Source of the DNA: Leptobrachium leishanense | Lineage: Eukaryota; Chordata; Amphibia; Anura; Megophryidae | Assembly: GCA_009667805.1 (NCBI GenBank) | Contig: RXON01001573.1 | Location: forward strand, 1 to 64,000 | Length of the DNA: 64,000 nt | Reading direction: 5' to 3' | In this document: positions 22,300 through 33,180 of the stretch, in pieces | Position numbering within the stretch: the first letter of the stretch is position 1 | Layout: each line of letters opens with the position of its first letter | Notes under the pieces: model-generated | What the model was told of the DNA's origin: nothing | Database searches by the model: none | The model's input: the letters and a program-made list of their open reading frames with translations, nothing else | Made by a program: the position numbers and the translations under genes

Positions 22300-22720
22300 G
22301 TCCCCCCCTCCTAGTTTAAATATTTCTTTGCGAAACCTTTGAACTTCTCACTGAGAACATATGTTCCCCTATGAGTAAGATGCAAACCATCTTTTTTATA
22401 CAGTTAATTTCTGCTCCAATTAGAGCTATCATGGGACACAAAGCCAAATCCTTGCTCCCGACACCATTCCCGAAGCCACAAATTGAATTCCCTATTGCAC
22501 ATCTGCCTATCTTGAATGTTATGCACAGGCAAAACTTCAGAGAATGACACAGTGGACGCAATCTGCTGTATTTCACCTCCAAGAACACAAAAATCTTCCT
22601 TAATCTCAGAAACCTCATTGCTAGCCAAGTCATTTGTCCCTAGATGGACTAGAACATCCACTTCGATCGAAGTGGGATGCGCTAAAAGAGGATAAGCCGT
22701 TTCGGGAAAGGTCAAGACTA
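22300..22720 (-). pseudogene. CR1 ORF1, C-terminal esterase (SGNH) domain
   Basis: The frame at 22404-22736 contains VDVLVHLGTNDLASNEV, and, after a frame change near 22400, KKDGLHLTHRGTYVLSEKF. HLGTND and DGLHLT are the block III and block V motifs of the SGNH esterase that CR1 ORF1 proteins carry. The block I nucleophile lies in the missing 5' part. The first few residues of the frame (MKEFF) come from the adjoining hAT sequence. Confidence 0.82.
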
Positions 22721-23113
22721 GGAAAAATTCCTTCAAATGTCGTGCCTAGGAGGTCCCCATAACCTGCCCGTGAAGTGGCGGATTTCTAGGATGTATAGAA
22801 ATATGTAAAAACCAAAAAAAGACATTTCAAATGACGGTAAATGCTTTTCCTTTAATCTATCCATAAACTGCTTGGGGCGGCAGTCTGTATGAAAAGAGGA
22901 GACATTTTCGGACACGCAGAAAAAGTTTACAGATTTTTTGGCGGTGAAAAGCAGGAGAATGACTGGAGAATGGAAAATTCTAGACCAAATAGCCGATTTG
23001 GAAATTGAGATAAATGGGAGAATTGTTCTGGTTTGTCTATTTTGACCTAGAATTTTCACTTCTGAATAACCCTGTGAATGTTTAATCCCGAGGTGAAAAA
23101 TAACATTGCTTAA

Positions 23114-23276
23114 GGCTGGGGTCAGACGAGCGCAGTTATCACGTCTGTGTTGCCGCACATTTGTACGTCCGTGGCAGCATAGCACTCTGACCAATGGAGC
23201 CCCACACACGAAGTACGTCCGCACGAAAGTGGGATGCATGGCGGACGCAGCAAACAGAATTTTTTTCAAACACCAG
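23114..23276. mobile_element. Harbinger-like MITE fragment
   Basis: TAA (23111-23113) then GGCTGGGGTCAGACGAGCGC matches the end of the complete MITE at 41132-41556. The far end is missing; the TTAA-flanked MITE begins at 23277. Confidence 0.6.
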
Positions 23277-24383
23277 TTAACCACTTGGCTGCTATGGACG
23301 CGCTCAGCGCGTCCAGCCAAGCGGTTCTCCTGTGCTATGGACGCGCTGATCGCGTCCATGCACAGGAGGCAGCAATCCGCCGGATACCGGCGGATTGCTG
23401 CGCCCCCCGGTGCGGGCTGACATCTTGGAGGTCAGCCCAGCACTCCGGGACCCCGGCGGAGCAATTAGATGTCATCGCGGCAGCGCGATGACATCTAATT
23501 CAGGCGCCCCCCCCACATGTGCGGAGGAAGCGCCTGAAAGGGAGGGGGGGGGGAGGTCCTTCTGACCTCTCTCCCTCCCGATCGCCGGGGGACAGAGGGT
23601 TAATCCAGGCACCGTTTGTAAGGGCAAACGGTGGCGGTGATTAACCCCTGGGGAGCCGGATCGTGATCCTCTCCTGGAGCTGGCCGACATCTTGGATGTC
23701 GGCCAAGCCTCCAGGAACTCCCCCTGAGGACTGGCGTCATCGTGCATAGCACGATGACGCCAGTCCTGGAGTTAACCCCTAGCTGCCACCAATGGTGGAG
23801 ATAGGGGGTTCCAATGAACCCCCTATCTCCCGATCCGTGGCAGCTAGGAGTTAATGTTTGATATCGTTGGATCGGCCAGAGCTTGGCCTTTGGAATTTTT
23901 TATTTTTAAATACGTTTTTTTGTTTTGTTAATGCAGCAATATTGTTCCCATTTCAATTATAATGTGAACAATAATGCTGCACTAACGATTTTTGTATGCG
24001 GTGCGTTTGTTAAAAAAAGCTAAATTTTCCCCAAAACAAAATGTAACGAGACCCCATTTCTAATTTTTTTAACAAGTGCACCCCATACAAAATATAACCG
24101 CAAACGATCGCATGTTAAAATGTGAAAAAAAACACTTTACACATAATAAATTGAAAATTCAAATTTTATTGCATTTTTGTTATAATATACAGACATGACA
24201 TAACGTATACATATAATAATGACATATTATGAATCTGCCAAGTCTGCCGGAAAGAACGATATATAATATGTCTGAGTCATATATCAAAATATGGCTACAA
24301 AACGCGATTAAACATGATGAGCGAAAGCGGTAAAAATGACCTCAGCACAGAGGTGTGAAAAGCCTCAGCAGCGAAAGGGTTAA
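23277..24383. mobile_element. TTAA-flanked non-autonomous DNA transposon, 1.1 kb
   Basis: Both ends carry TTAA, and the ends are related inverted repeats: TTAACCACTTGGCTGCT and, from the right, TTAACCCTTTCGCTGCTG. TTAA duplication points to piggyBac or Kolobok mobilisation. The left half holds a string of perfect small hairpins (GGACGCGCTCAGCGCGTCC, AATCCGCCGG-CCGGCGGATT, AGATGTCATCGCG-CGCGATGACATCT, CTGGCGTCATCGTG and its complement). No transposase frame is present. Confidence 0.75.
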
Positions 24384-24802
24384 ATGCAGCATATTAGGAT
24401 GTTTTAGGGAAATTAATTCTCAAATCTCAATCAGAAGCAGACACCACCCCACCCTCAGTATGGTGTACAATGTATCAAATTGATTACCAGACTAAAAATA
24501 CCAGGTGTTATGCCCGTTTGTGAACAGAGGTCACTTAGAGTTGATAATCTTTCCACGTACACATTAGTTTTTATTTCAATATCTAATAAACCGTTGCTTA
24601 TAATATTCTGCAGTAAAGAGTCTCTTTATTTCTAGATTTTTTTGTATTTTTTTAAGCATTTTCTATATTTTTTTCAAAATCTTTTTTTTTTTTTTCGAAC
24701 TCGAACCGAACACGCCCAAGAAGTTCGAAATTCGCGAACTTTCGAACTGCCAAAGTTCGGGTCGAACTCCGAACCGTCCGAACCCGAACAGCTCATCCCT
24801 AG

Positions 24803-25044
24803 TCATTACATAGTTGAATGAGCTGACAACAAAATCACACATATATTATCAATGGAAATCAAATTGATTAACCCATGGAGGTCTGGATTTGGAGTTACGC
24901 TCAAAATTAAAGTGAAAAACAACACTACAGGCTGATCCAACTTTGATGTAATGTCCTTCAAACAAGTCAAAATGAGGCTCAGTAGTGTGTGTGGCCTCCA
25001 TGTGCCTGTATGACCTCCCTACAACGCCTTGGCATGCTCCTGAT
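24803..25044 (-). mobile_element. Split Tc1 element, piece 2
   Basis: It follows piece 1 (12232-12316) in the known order for this family: ATAGTTGAATGAGCTGACAA, GGAGGTCTGGATTTGGAGTT, GGCATGCTCCTGAT. It is bounded by hAT copy A on the left and hAT copy B on the right. The last 8 bases CTCCTGAT (25037-25044) are the duplicate made by hAT copy B. Confidence 0.85.
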
Positions 25045-25641
25045 TAGGGATGAGCTGTTCGGTTCGTTCTGTTCGGAGTTCGCATCGAACATCGGCCATT
25101 CGACAGATCGCGAACTTCAAACTTTTTGGGACGTTCGCAAAAAGTTCGAAAAAAAATTAATTGAATAAAGGATAAAAAATGCTTAAATAATAAAAAAATC
25201 TAGAAATAAAGAGACGCTTTACTGCAGAATATTATAAGTGACGGTTTATTAGATATTGAATTAAAACGGGAATATTTTTAACATTGAAGCCTATGGGATA
25301 AAACATTCTTGTTACTAAAACATCAGGCAGACACGGCCCTCTAATCAGGCACTGTAGAGGGCAGCCTGCTGGGGCCTCTCAAGAATCCCCTTGAGGAGCA
25401 TGCGGCCGCTGGATGACAGAGCTGCGACTGTGCGGGCTAGCCGCCCGGGTGCATGTGGCAGAGACAGGCAGCACAGGGAGGGAGCCACTGCACCTGCGGC
25501 CACGGCAGACCCCCCCCCCCACAACCAGGATCCAGGGAGCCCCCACTGACCACCAGGCTAAGGAAAGGCGACACATTTCTAAAAAAAATAAAATCCGAGG
25601 ACATTTTTAAATGTCCCCGGGAACATAAAATAACTTTTTTT

Positions 25642-25706
25642 TTTCTTTCTCTACCTGGCTGAATGTATTTAATTATATATATTAGATACATTCAGCCAGG
25701 TAGAGG
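25642..25706. repeat. Hairpin in hAT copy B
   Basis: CTACCTGGCTGAATGTAT pairs with ATACATTCAGCCAGGTAG across a TTAATTATATATATTAG-type loop. It is a stable inverted repeat with no gene attached. Confidence 0.8.
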
Positions 25707-25815
25707 GGGGTGGCATGTGGGCTGCGCGGGGTCTCAGGTTTGTTTTTCTTGTGTGTATATTTTTAGCAAATTAATAGGGGAAGGTAAGGGCAGGTATGAT
25801 ATATATATATATATA

Positions 25816-27025
25816 CACTATATTGCCAAAAGTATTCGCTCACCCATCCAAATAATCAGGTATCAGGTGTTCAATCACTTCCATGGCCACAGGTGTATAA
25901 AATCAAGCACCTAGGCATGCAGACTGTTTTTACAAACATTTGTGAAAGAATGGGACGCTCTCAGGAGCTCAGTGAACTCCAACGTGGGACTGTGATAGGA
26001 TGCCACCTGTGCAACAATTCCAATCGTGAAATTTCCTCGCTCCTAAATATTCCACAGTCACCTGTCAGCTGTATTATAAGAACGTGGAAGTGTTTGGGAA
26101 CGACAGCAACTCAGCCACGAAGTGGTAGTCCACGTAAACTGACGGAGCGGGGTCAGCGGATGCTGAGGCGCATAGTGCGAAGAGGTCGCCAAACTTCATT
26201 TGGCCTTCAGATTAGCTCAAGAACAGTGCGCAGAGAGCTTCATGGAATGGGTTTCCATGGCCGAGCAGCTGCATCCAAGCCATACATCACCAAGTGCAAT
26301 GCAAAGCGTCAGATGCAGTGATGTAAAGCACGCTGCCACTGGACTCTAGAGCAGTGGAGATGCGTTCTCTGGAGTGGCGAATCGCGCTTCTCCATCTGTC
26401 AATCTGATGGACGAGTCTGGGTTTGGCGGTTGCCAGGAGAAGGTACTTGTCTGACTGTATTGTGGCAAGTGTAAAGTTTGGTGGAGGGGGGATTATGGTG
26501 TGGGGTTGTTTTTCAGGAGCTGGGCTTGGCCCCTTAGTTCCAGTGAAAGGAACTCTGAATGCTTCAGCATACCAAGACATTTTGGACAATTCCATGCTCC
26601 CAACTTTGTGGGAACAGTTTGGAGCTGGCCCCTTCCTCTTCCAACATGACTGTGCGTGCACAAAGCAAGGTCCATAAAGACATGGATGACAGAGTCTGGT
26701 GTGGATGAACGTGACTGGCTGCACAGAGTCCTGACCTCAACCCAATAGAACACCTTTGGGATGAATTAGAGCAGAGACTGACAGCCAGGCCTTCTCGTCC
26801 AACATCAGTGTGTAACCTCACAAATGTGCTTCTCGAAGAATGGTCAAAAATTCCCATAAACACACTCCTAGACCTTGTGGACAGCATTCCCAGAAGAGAC
26901 GAAGCGGTTATAGCTGCAAAAGGTTGGAGCGACGTCATATTGAACCCTATGGATTAGGAATGGGATGTCACTTAAATTCATATGCGAGTCAAGGCAGGTG
27001 AGCGAATACTTTTGGCAATATAATA
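25816..27025 (+). mobile_element. Tc1 element C, complete ends, 1.2 kb
   Basis: The left end CACTATATTGCCAAAAGTAT and right end ATACTTTTGGCAATATA are inverted repeats of a common Tc1 family, within TA-rich flanks. It encodes one decayed transposase on the plus strand. Confidence 0.92.
25950..26935 (+). pseudogene. Tc1-family transposase, decayed (element C)
   Basis: ATG at 25950 opens MGRSQELSELQRGTVIGCHL, followed by the helix-turn-helix part (SNREISSLLNIPQSPVSCII). The frame stops at 26321. Catalytic remnants follow in shifting frames: [28 protein letters not shown] (aspartate motif, altered) and LNPIEHLWDELEQRL. Several stops and indels show it is inactive. Confidence 0.88.
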
Positions 27026-27102
27026 TAATATATAATATATATATATTATTCTATATTGTTATAAATATATATATCCAGACTTGTACTACACACACATTTT
27101 GC

Positions 27103-27255
27103 CAACTAATTGCCCCCCCCCAAATTTGGCTGATCCCTCAAGAAGAAATGTTGAACCTGATTGAGCAGAGAATAATATATATATTCTCTGCTCTGTCGGG
27201 TTCAACATTTCTTCTGGAGGGATCAGCAAAATGGGGGGAGGGGAATTAGTTGAGA
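27103..27255. mobile_element. Palindromic MITE
   Basis: CAACTAATTGCCCCCC... and ...GGGGAATTAGTTG are the outer ends of a foldback with arms of about 70 bp (GGCTGATCCCTCAAGAAGAA pairs with TTCTTCTGGAGGGATCAGC) and a TATATATA centre. No coding sequence. Confidence 0.8.
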
Positions 27256-27999
27256 TTGTCCACATGCCACCCTCCATTATTATTATTATTCTTTATTTAT
27301 AAAGCGCCAGCATATTCCGCAGCGCTGTACAATAAGCACAGTACAGACAGGGTTACAATACATTGAACAGCATTTGACAAACAGTACAGGAGGAGATGAG
27401 GGCCCTATTCCCGTAGGAACTCACAATCTGGGAGGGTTGGGGTTGGAAACAGGAGGAGAGGACTGTAAGGTGAGAGTGATTGATGGTTGCGTCAGTGAGT
27501 TGGGTGGTAGGCTTCCCTAAATAGGAATGTTTTCAGAGAGCGTTTGAAGGAAGAGAAGTTAGGGGAAAGTCTGACAGTACGAGGGAGAGCGTTCCAGAGA
27601 GTGGGGACTGCACGTGAGAAATCCTGCAGTCTATCATGGGAAGAGGTGATGCGGGGAGAAGCTAGGCGCAGGTCACTGTTTGACCTTAGGGAGCGGGCTG
27701 GGGTGTATTTGGTGATTAGTGAGGACAGGTAGTGGGGAGCTGAGTTAGTGAGGGTTTTGTAGGTAAGGATAAGGATTTTGAACTTAATTCTGCAGTGGAT
27801 GGGGAGCCAGTGAAGGGACTCGCAGAGGGGAGCGGCAGAGACAGAGCGGCGGGTGAGGTGAATTAGCCTGGCGGAGGCGTTCAGGATGGATTGTAGGGGG
27901 GAAAGGCGGGACAGAGGGAGGCCAGATAAGAGATTATTGCAATAGTCGAGTCGGGAGATTACCAGGGCGTGTATGAGTTGTTTTGTGGTGACAGCGGTA

Positions 28000-29581
28000 A
28001 GAAATGGCCGAATTCTGGAAATATTACGCAGTTGGTATTGGCAGGAGGAGGAAAGAGACTTGATGTGGGGGATGAAGGAAAGAGCAGAGTCAAGTGTAAC
28101 TCCAAGACAGCGATCTTGTTTGATGGGGAGATGGTGATACCCTCCACCGTGATAGAGAAGTCAGGAGGTGGGGAGGCATTGGAGGGGGAATAAGTAGGAG
28201 TTCAGTCTTTGACATGTTGATCTTTAGGTGGTGGGAGGCATCCAGGCCAGATAAACAGTCACTGACTTTTGAAAGGACAGGGGGAGAGAGATCAGGGGTA
28301 GAGAGGTAGAAATGAGTGTCATCAGCGTAGAGGTGGTAATTAAAGCCAAAGCTGTTGATGATTTTGCCCAGGGAGGAGGTGTAGATGGAAAAGAGCAGAG
28401 GACCAAGGACAGAGCCTTGAGGTACACCAACAGATAGAGGCAATGAAGAGGAGGAGTTACCAGCAAAGGACACACAGAAGGACCGGTTGGATAAATAGGA
28501 GTCGACCCAAGCGAGTGCAGTGTCACCGAGACCCAGAGAGTTGAGGGTCTGTAGAAGAAGGGGGTGGTCAACAGTGTCAAAAGCAGCCAAGAGGTCAAGC
28601 AGGATGAGAATAGAATAGTGGCCGTGTTTTTTAACAGTTAGGAGGTCGTTGGTGACTTTGGTGAGGGCAGTTTCAGTTGAGTGTAGGGGACGGAAGCCAG
28701 ATTGCAGGGGGTCAAGTAGGGAATTGGAGGACAGGAAGAGGGAGAGGCGGTTGAAGACTAGTTTTTCTAAGAGCTTTGATGTGAAGGGAAGCAGGGATAC
28801 AGGGCGGTAGTTGGATGGAGAGTTGGGATCTAGGGATGGTTTCTTTAGTAAAGGGGTAACTAGCGCGTGTTTGAAGGCGATGGAAAGGAGCCAGTGGAGA
28901 GAGATAGGTTGAAGATGTGTGTGAGAGCAGGGGTGAGGGAGGAGGAGAGGGAGGAATTAGATGTGAGGGAATGGGGTCGAGCGGGCAGTGGTGAGATGTG
29001 AGGAGGACAATAAGGAATTGACTTCCTCCTCAGTGGCTGGGAGGAAGCGGCAGAGGGTGGCAGAGGGGACCTCTGGGAGTAGAGGTGGCAGATAACTATC
29101 TTGTGTTGGGATGTTGCTTCTGATAGTTAGAGTTTTACTGAGGAAGTAGTCTGCCAGGTCTTGAGCGCTGAAGGCAGCTGAGGGGGGGAGGTGCAGGTGG
29201 GTAGAGGAGGGTGTTGAACGTGGACCAGAGCCGTTTAGGGTTGGAGGACAGCGTAGATATAAGAGATGAGAAGAAGGATTGTTTGGCCAAGTGGAGGGCA
29301 GAGGTGTATGATCGGAGAATAAACTTGAAATGAACAAAATCAGCTTCAGAGCGGGATTTCCTCCAGGCACGCTCTGCAGTGCGGGAGCATCTTTGCAGGT
29401 AGCGTGTCTGGAGGGTGTGCCAGGGCTGAAGCTGGCGGCGTGGGGCCTTACAGAGTCGAAGAGGAGCAAGAGTGTCTAGAGCAGAGATAAGAGTAGTGTT
29501 GTAGTGATTAGTGGCAGCATCAGGATGAGGTATGAGGGAGGTGGTGAAGTAGGTTGGAGAATTGATGGAGGTCCACAGCAT
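28000..29581 (-). pseudogene. L2 reverse transcriptase, frameshifted
   Basis: The frame at 28090-28590 holds [35 protein letters not shown] and the catalytic [10 protein letters not shown], then [14 protein letters not shown]. The frames at 28957-29469 and 29135-29581 hold the linker between endonuclease and polymerase (KAPRRQLQPWHT, FSAQDLADYFLSKTLTIRS). Several frame changes between 28600 and 29135 make it non-functional. Confidence 0.88.
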
Positions 29582-30650
29582 GTAGATTTCTGCGAGTGTG
29601 TGTGCGGGGTGGGGGAGCAGGGTGTTTAGGAAGTCCAGATAGGTTGAAAGAGAAGGTGGTGGTCAGAGATGGGGAAAGGGCGACAATTGAACTCAGAAAT
29701 GGAGCAGAGGTTGGAAAAGACAAGGTCAATAGCGTGACCATCGCGGTGGGTAGGGAGGATTGTGTGAGTCCAAGGGAGGACGTGAGTGAAAGAAGTTTGG
29801 AGGCAGCAGGGGTGGAAGGATCGTCAATGGGAATGTTGAAGTCCCCGAGAATTAGGCATGGAAGATTAGAAGACAGAAAGTGAGAAAGCCAGGTAGCAAA
29901 GTGGTCAAAGAACTGGGAGGCTGGTCCCGGTGGGCGGTAGATGACTGCCACCCTGAGAGCCAGAGGAGAGAACAGGCGGATGCAGTGTGTCTCGAAGGAG
30001 GAGAAGGAGAGGGATGGGGGTGGAGGGAGATGCTGGTAGGTGCAGGTGGGAGAGAGCAGGATTCCGACCCCGCCACCATTTCTCTCACCCGGTCTGGGGG
30101 TATGGCTCAAGTGTAGACCGCCATGTGAGAGAGCAGCAACGGAGGCCGTGTCAGAGGGAGTTAGCCAGGTTTCAGTTAAAGCTAGGAGGTTGAAGGAGTT
30201 TGAAAGGAAGAGGTCATGGACGGCTGTGAGTTTGTTGCACACAGAGCGAGCGTTCCAGAGGGCGCAGGAGAAAGAGGACAGGCGCTGAGGGATTATGGGA
30301 ATGAGGTTGCTGGGCTTGCAGGGAGGTGATTTGTGTGTGATGGAGATCGGATGAGAGGGAAATATTGGATGTGTTGTGGGGCCAGGGTTAGGGGATATGT
30401 CACCTGAATAGAGTAACAGCAGGAGGGTGAGAAAGAGAAGGTGGGAATGGGATTTGTGGGAGTGGGAGGCAGCACGAGAGATAGAGGGAGACCATGTTCT
30501 GAGGAAACAAAGGAGCTCATGCGAGGCTGTCATGTGGGACGAGAGGAGGGAGGGAGAGATGCAGATAGTGTAGGGGTCGGTGGTAGAGGGGCAGGAGTTC
30601 CATTTAAGGAGAAAGGTAGAAGTAAAGAGTAGAAGCGTGAGAGAAAGCAT
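29520..30650 (-). pseudogene. L2 AP-endonuclease with a 2A-like motif upstream
   Basis: 376 codons are open. Endonuclease motifs follow in order: LWNARSVCNKLTAVHDLFL (residue about 130), LLALTETWLTPSD, GGGVGILLS, VAVIYRPPGPASQ, CLILGDFNIPID. The SDH motif at the end has decayed. Residues 83-91 read GDISPNPGP after a hydrophobic LLFLTLLLLLY. This resembles the 2A consensus D(V/I)ExNPGP with S in place of E; such motifs occur in several L2-type LINEs. The 3' part is frameshifted relative to the reverse transcriptase. Confidence 0.87.
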
Positions 30651-30714
30651 GATATAGATGTGCGTTTACCCAGAGTAAAAAGTGGGCCTTGCAGTTCCTT
30701 CCTCCAGTCCCGCA

Positions 30715-30885
30715 ATTCCAGGAATCAACTCTGAACGTCCACTTAGGATGCCACTCAACTCCAGGAATCAACTCTGAACGTCCACTTAGGATGCCACTCA
30801 ACTCCAGGAATCAACTCTGAACGTCCACTTAGGATGCCACTCAACTCCAGGAATCAACTCTGAACGTCCACTTAGGGATGCCACT
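30715..30885. repeat. Four 43-bp tandem units in the LINE 5' region
   Basis: Units begin CCAGGAATCAACTCTGAACG and end GGATGCCACTCAACT, nearly identical in the first three copies. Their place upstream of the LINE ORF suggests promoter monomers, as found in other LINE 5' UTRs. Confidence 0.9.
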
Positions 30886-31310
30886 TGGGAATGTCACAAG
30901 AGCCAAGGCTCAGTGGAGCCACTCTTAAATGTTATATAGGGCGGACTGATTACTTTTTAACTGCCTGAATGTAAACACCTGAAGCTGGATGGGCTGTGTC
31001 AATAGGGCAGGAGATTCACATGCTAATTAGCAAAGCAAATGGTGGAGAAAAACAAAAATAAATAAAAAAACAGAAAAAGACCAAGGTAACGTTACAATGT
31101 GGGTGCCTGCGAATACTGGGTGATGGGGGACCTACCAGCAAAAGTATGCAGGCGATCAGTTGAGATGTGGGTGTCATGTGCGTATGTGTATATATGGTCT
31201 AGGGTCTGTGGGTGGGTGCATATACATAAATATATCTGCGTGTTGATATATACGTATATATAGGTCTGCATGTTGATATATACATATATGTCTGTGTGTG
31301 GTATCAATGC

Positions 31311-32129
31311 ATCCCTACTATATACACAGCGCTCCTTGTCCCTATAATATAAGGGGTTACCTTTTTTTATATTTTTATACTATTCCTATTAAATTAACAG
31401 TAATTTTTGATGTATTTTATTCAGTAGAAACTTTTTTTGCCTATATAACATGTGCTTTGTGAAAATAAAACGGTTTTGTGTGTACATTTTAATTTAGTTA
31501 GTGGATTCCTCTCCAGTGCGGTGAGAAGCAAACGTAATGCAGTGTAGACACGCTGCGAGGCGGAGCGGAGTGAAGTCAAGCCTGCAAAATGTTTGCTTCT
31601 CTTCGCTATGCTGTGCGTCGCTACACGCTCAGTGGGTCTCAGCCTTTATTCCCGCATCGCTAGTTTACCGAATCAGTTTGTATACTTGTTACTGACCCTG
31701 CTTGTTCAGAGGACCCAATCTGTTGCCGACTTTGCCTGCCATTTGACTATTCTCTCTGTGTATTCCCTGCCTGTTCTGTTTGCTTTCTGTTGCTACTGGT
31801 GTGCGCTGATTCTTACCATATACAGTAGCGCAGTACAAGTGCCTAAACATTGCTGACCCGGTTTTGTTATAGCTGTTGATGTAACTGAATGGATTGGGGT
31901 TACGGTGTGAAGGCACTTGCTGCCACCAAAGCCACAATATTTGGGTGTACTGCCACCGACGCCTATACCAGATTCATATCATTTTAACATTGGACCGCAG
32001 GGTCCAACCCTGCACTCTTCCACAATACCACAGAGGGGTTACGGTGTGACGGCACTGTTGCTGACACTAAAGGCCCAATTTTAAAGCACCTATTGTTACT
32101 TTCATCCAAAGCCTGCATAAGTTTCACCA
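31311..32129. other. Unassigned sequence inside hAT copy B
   Basis: I recognise no gene or element. A short inverted feature (GAGAAGCAAACGTAATGC near 31528 and TTTGCTTCTCTTCGC near 31590) and two short related phrases (GGGGTTACGGTGTGA at 31896 and 32037) are the only structure seen. Confidence 0.4.
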
Positions 32130-32370
32130 TAATTTAGCCAAAAAAATCACTAAACTTGTTCTGCGTGTCTTAAATGTCTCCTCTTTTCATACAGGCTGCC
32201 GCCCCAAGCAGTTATTTATGAATAGATTAAAGGAAAACCATTTACCGTCATTTGAAACGTAATTTTTTTGTTTTTAAATGTTTCTATACATCCTACAAAT
32301 CCGCCACTTCACGGGCAGGTTATGGGGACCTCCTAGGCACGATATTTGAAGGAATTTTTCGTTTTTATTT
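32130..32370. repeat. hAT-internal segment with inverted copy at 22722-23000
   Basis: CAGGCTGCCGCCCCAAGCAG and GGTTATGGGGACCTCCTAGG appear here and, reverse complemented, in hAT copy A. This marks both as the same family. Confidence 0.85.
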
Positions 32371-32645
32371 TTAACCTTTATTTCATGGAAAACTCACTGT
32401 TCCTTTAAAAACTTTCTTTTTTTTACTTTATGTCCTTGTTTCCTGTCCCCCAGGGCACTACCCGGACCCCTTTGCACCTTTTATGGCAAATATCTTGCAT
32501 ATATGCCCTCTTGGAGGGAACGCTAAAATTCGAACTTTCGAGTCCCATTGACTTGCATTGAGTTTGGTTCGTGTTCGAACTCGAACTTTTGAAATTGTTT
32601 GAGTTTGAATGCGAACCGAACACGGGGGTGTTCGGCTCATCACTA

Positions 32646-33180
32646 CTCCTGATGAGGTGGCGGATGGTCTCCTGAGGAATCTCCTCCCACACCTGGACTA
32701 AAGCATCCCCCAACTCCTGGACAGTCTGTGGTGCAACGTGGCGTTGGTGGATGGAGCGAGACATGATGTCCCAGATGTGCTCAATTGGATTCAGGTCTGG
32801 GGAACGGGCGGGCCAGTCTATAGCATCAATGCCTTCGTCTTGCAGGAACTGCTGACATACTCCAGCCACATGAGGTCTAGCATTGTCTTGCATTAGGAGG
32901 AACCCAGGGCCAACCGCACCAGCATATGGTCTCACAAGGGGTCTGAGGATCTCATCTCGGTACCTAATGGCAGTCAGGCTACCTCTGGCGAGCACATGGA
33001 GGGCTGTGTGGCCCCCTAAAGAAATGCCACCCCACAACATTACTGACCCACTGCCAAACCGGTCATGCTGGAGGATGTTGCAGGCAGCAGAACGTTCTCC
33101 ACGGCTTCTCCAGACCCTGTCACATCTGCTCAGTGTGAACCTGCTTTCATCTGTGAAGAGCACAGCACGCCAGTGGCGAA
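32646..33180 (-). mobile_element. Split Tc1 element, piece 3 with transposase catalytic domain
   Basis: The minus frame 32660-33193 encodes WRAVLFTDESRFTLSRCDRV, SGSVMLWGGISLGG, LLMQDNARPHVAGVC and [18 protein letters not shown]. The three acidic catalytic motifs of a Tc1 transposase are all present and open in this part. The frame continues into hAT sequence only because Tc1 is cut there. Piece 4 holds the N-terminus. Confidence 0.93.

Larger units (their letters stand above)
19377..22720 (-). mobile_element. CR1-clade LINE, 5' truncated, 3.3 kb
   Basis: The 3' end on the minus strand is TTCTATGTTTCTATC, like the short octamer repeats that end CR1 elements. ORF2 spans endonuclease and reverse transcriptase; the end of ORF1 is present upstream. 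The 5' junction is near 22715-22722, where hAT sequence shared with 32130-32370 begins. Coding sequence is well kept, so this is one of the younger elements. Confidence 0.92.
22721..24802 (-). mobile_element. hAT element, copy A (minus orientation), truncated at its 3' side
   Basis: The right end, CCGAACAGCTCATCCCTA, is the reverse complement of the 5' end of the hAT at 25045. The inner sequence (ATCTAGAAATAAAGAG, TACTGCAGAATATTATAAG) is shared by both. The left part (22722-23000) is the reverse complement of 32130-32370, near the other copy's 3' end. Two MITEs sit inside. The left terminus is lost where the CR1 LINE starts. Confidence 0.75.
27283..30960 (-). mobile_element. L2-clade LINE with 5' UTR repeats
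   Basis: The 3' end (27283 side) is an ATT-type microsatellite followed by TTTATTTATAAAGCGCCAGC, the familiar tail of a vertebrate L2 LINE. ORF2 covers endonuclease and reverse transcriptase in several frames. The 5' region holds four 43-bp tandem units (30715-30885). The 5' limit is not certain; sequence up to about 31310 may belong to it. Confidence 0.85.
25045..32645 (+). mobile_element. hAT element, copy B, expanded to 7.6 kb by insertions
   Basis: The ends are TAGGGATGAGCTGTTCGG and, from the right, TAGTGATGAGCCGAACAC. CTCCTGAT is duplicated exactly at 25037-25044 and 32646-32653. It sits in the Tc1 element, which resumes without loss. Inside are a Tc1 (25816-27025), a palindromic MITE (27103-27255) and an L2 LINE (from 27283). 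No hAT transposase frame is seen in what remains (25276-25815 and 31311-32370 hold no gene). Confidence 0.88.

Noticed and set aside
29596..30632. Plus-strand frames of 60-95 codons with glycine-rich sequence
   Set aside because: They are antisense shadows of the L2 endonuclease frame.
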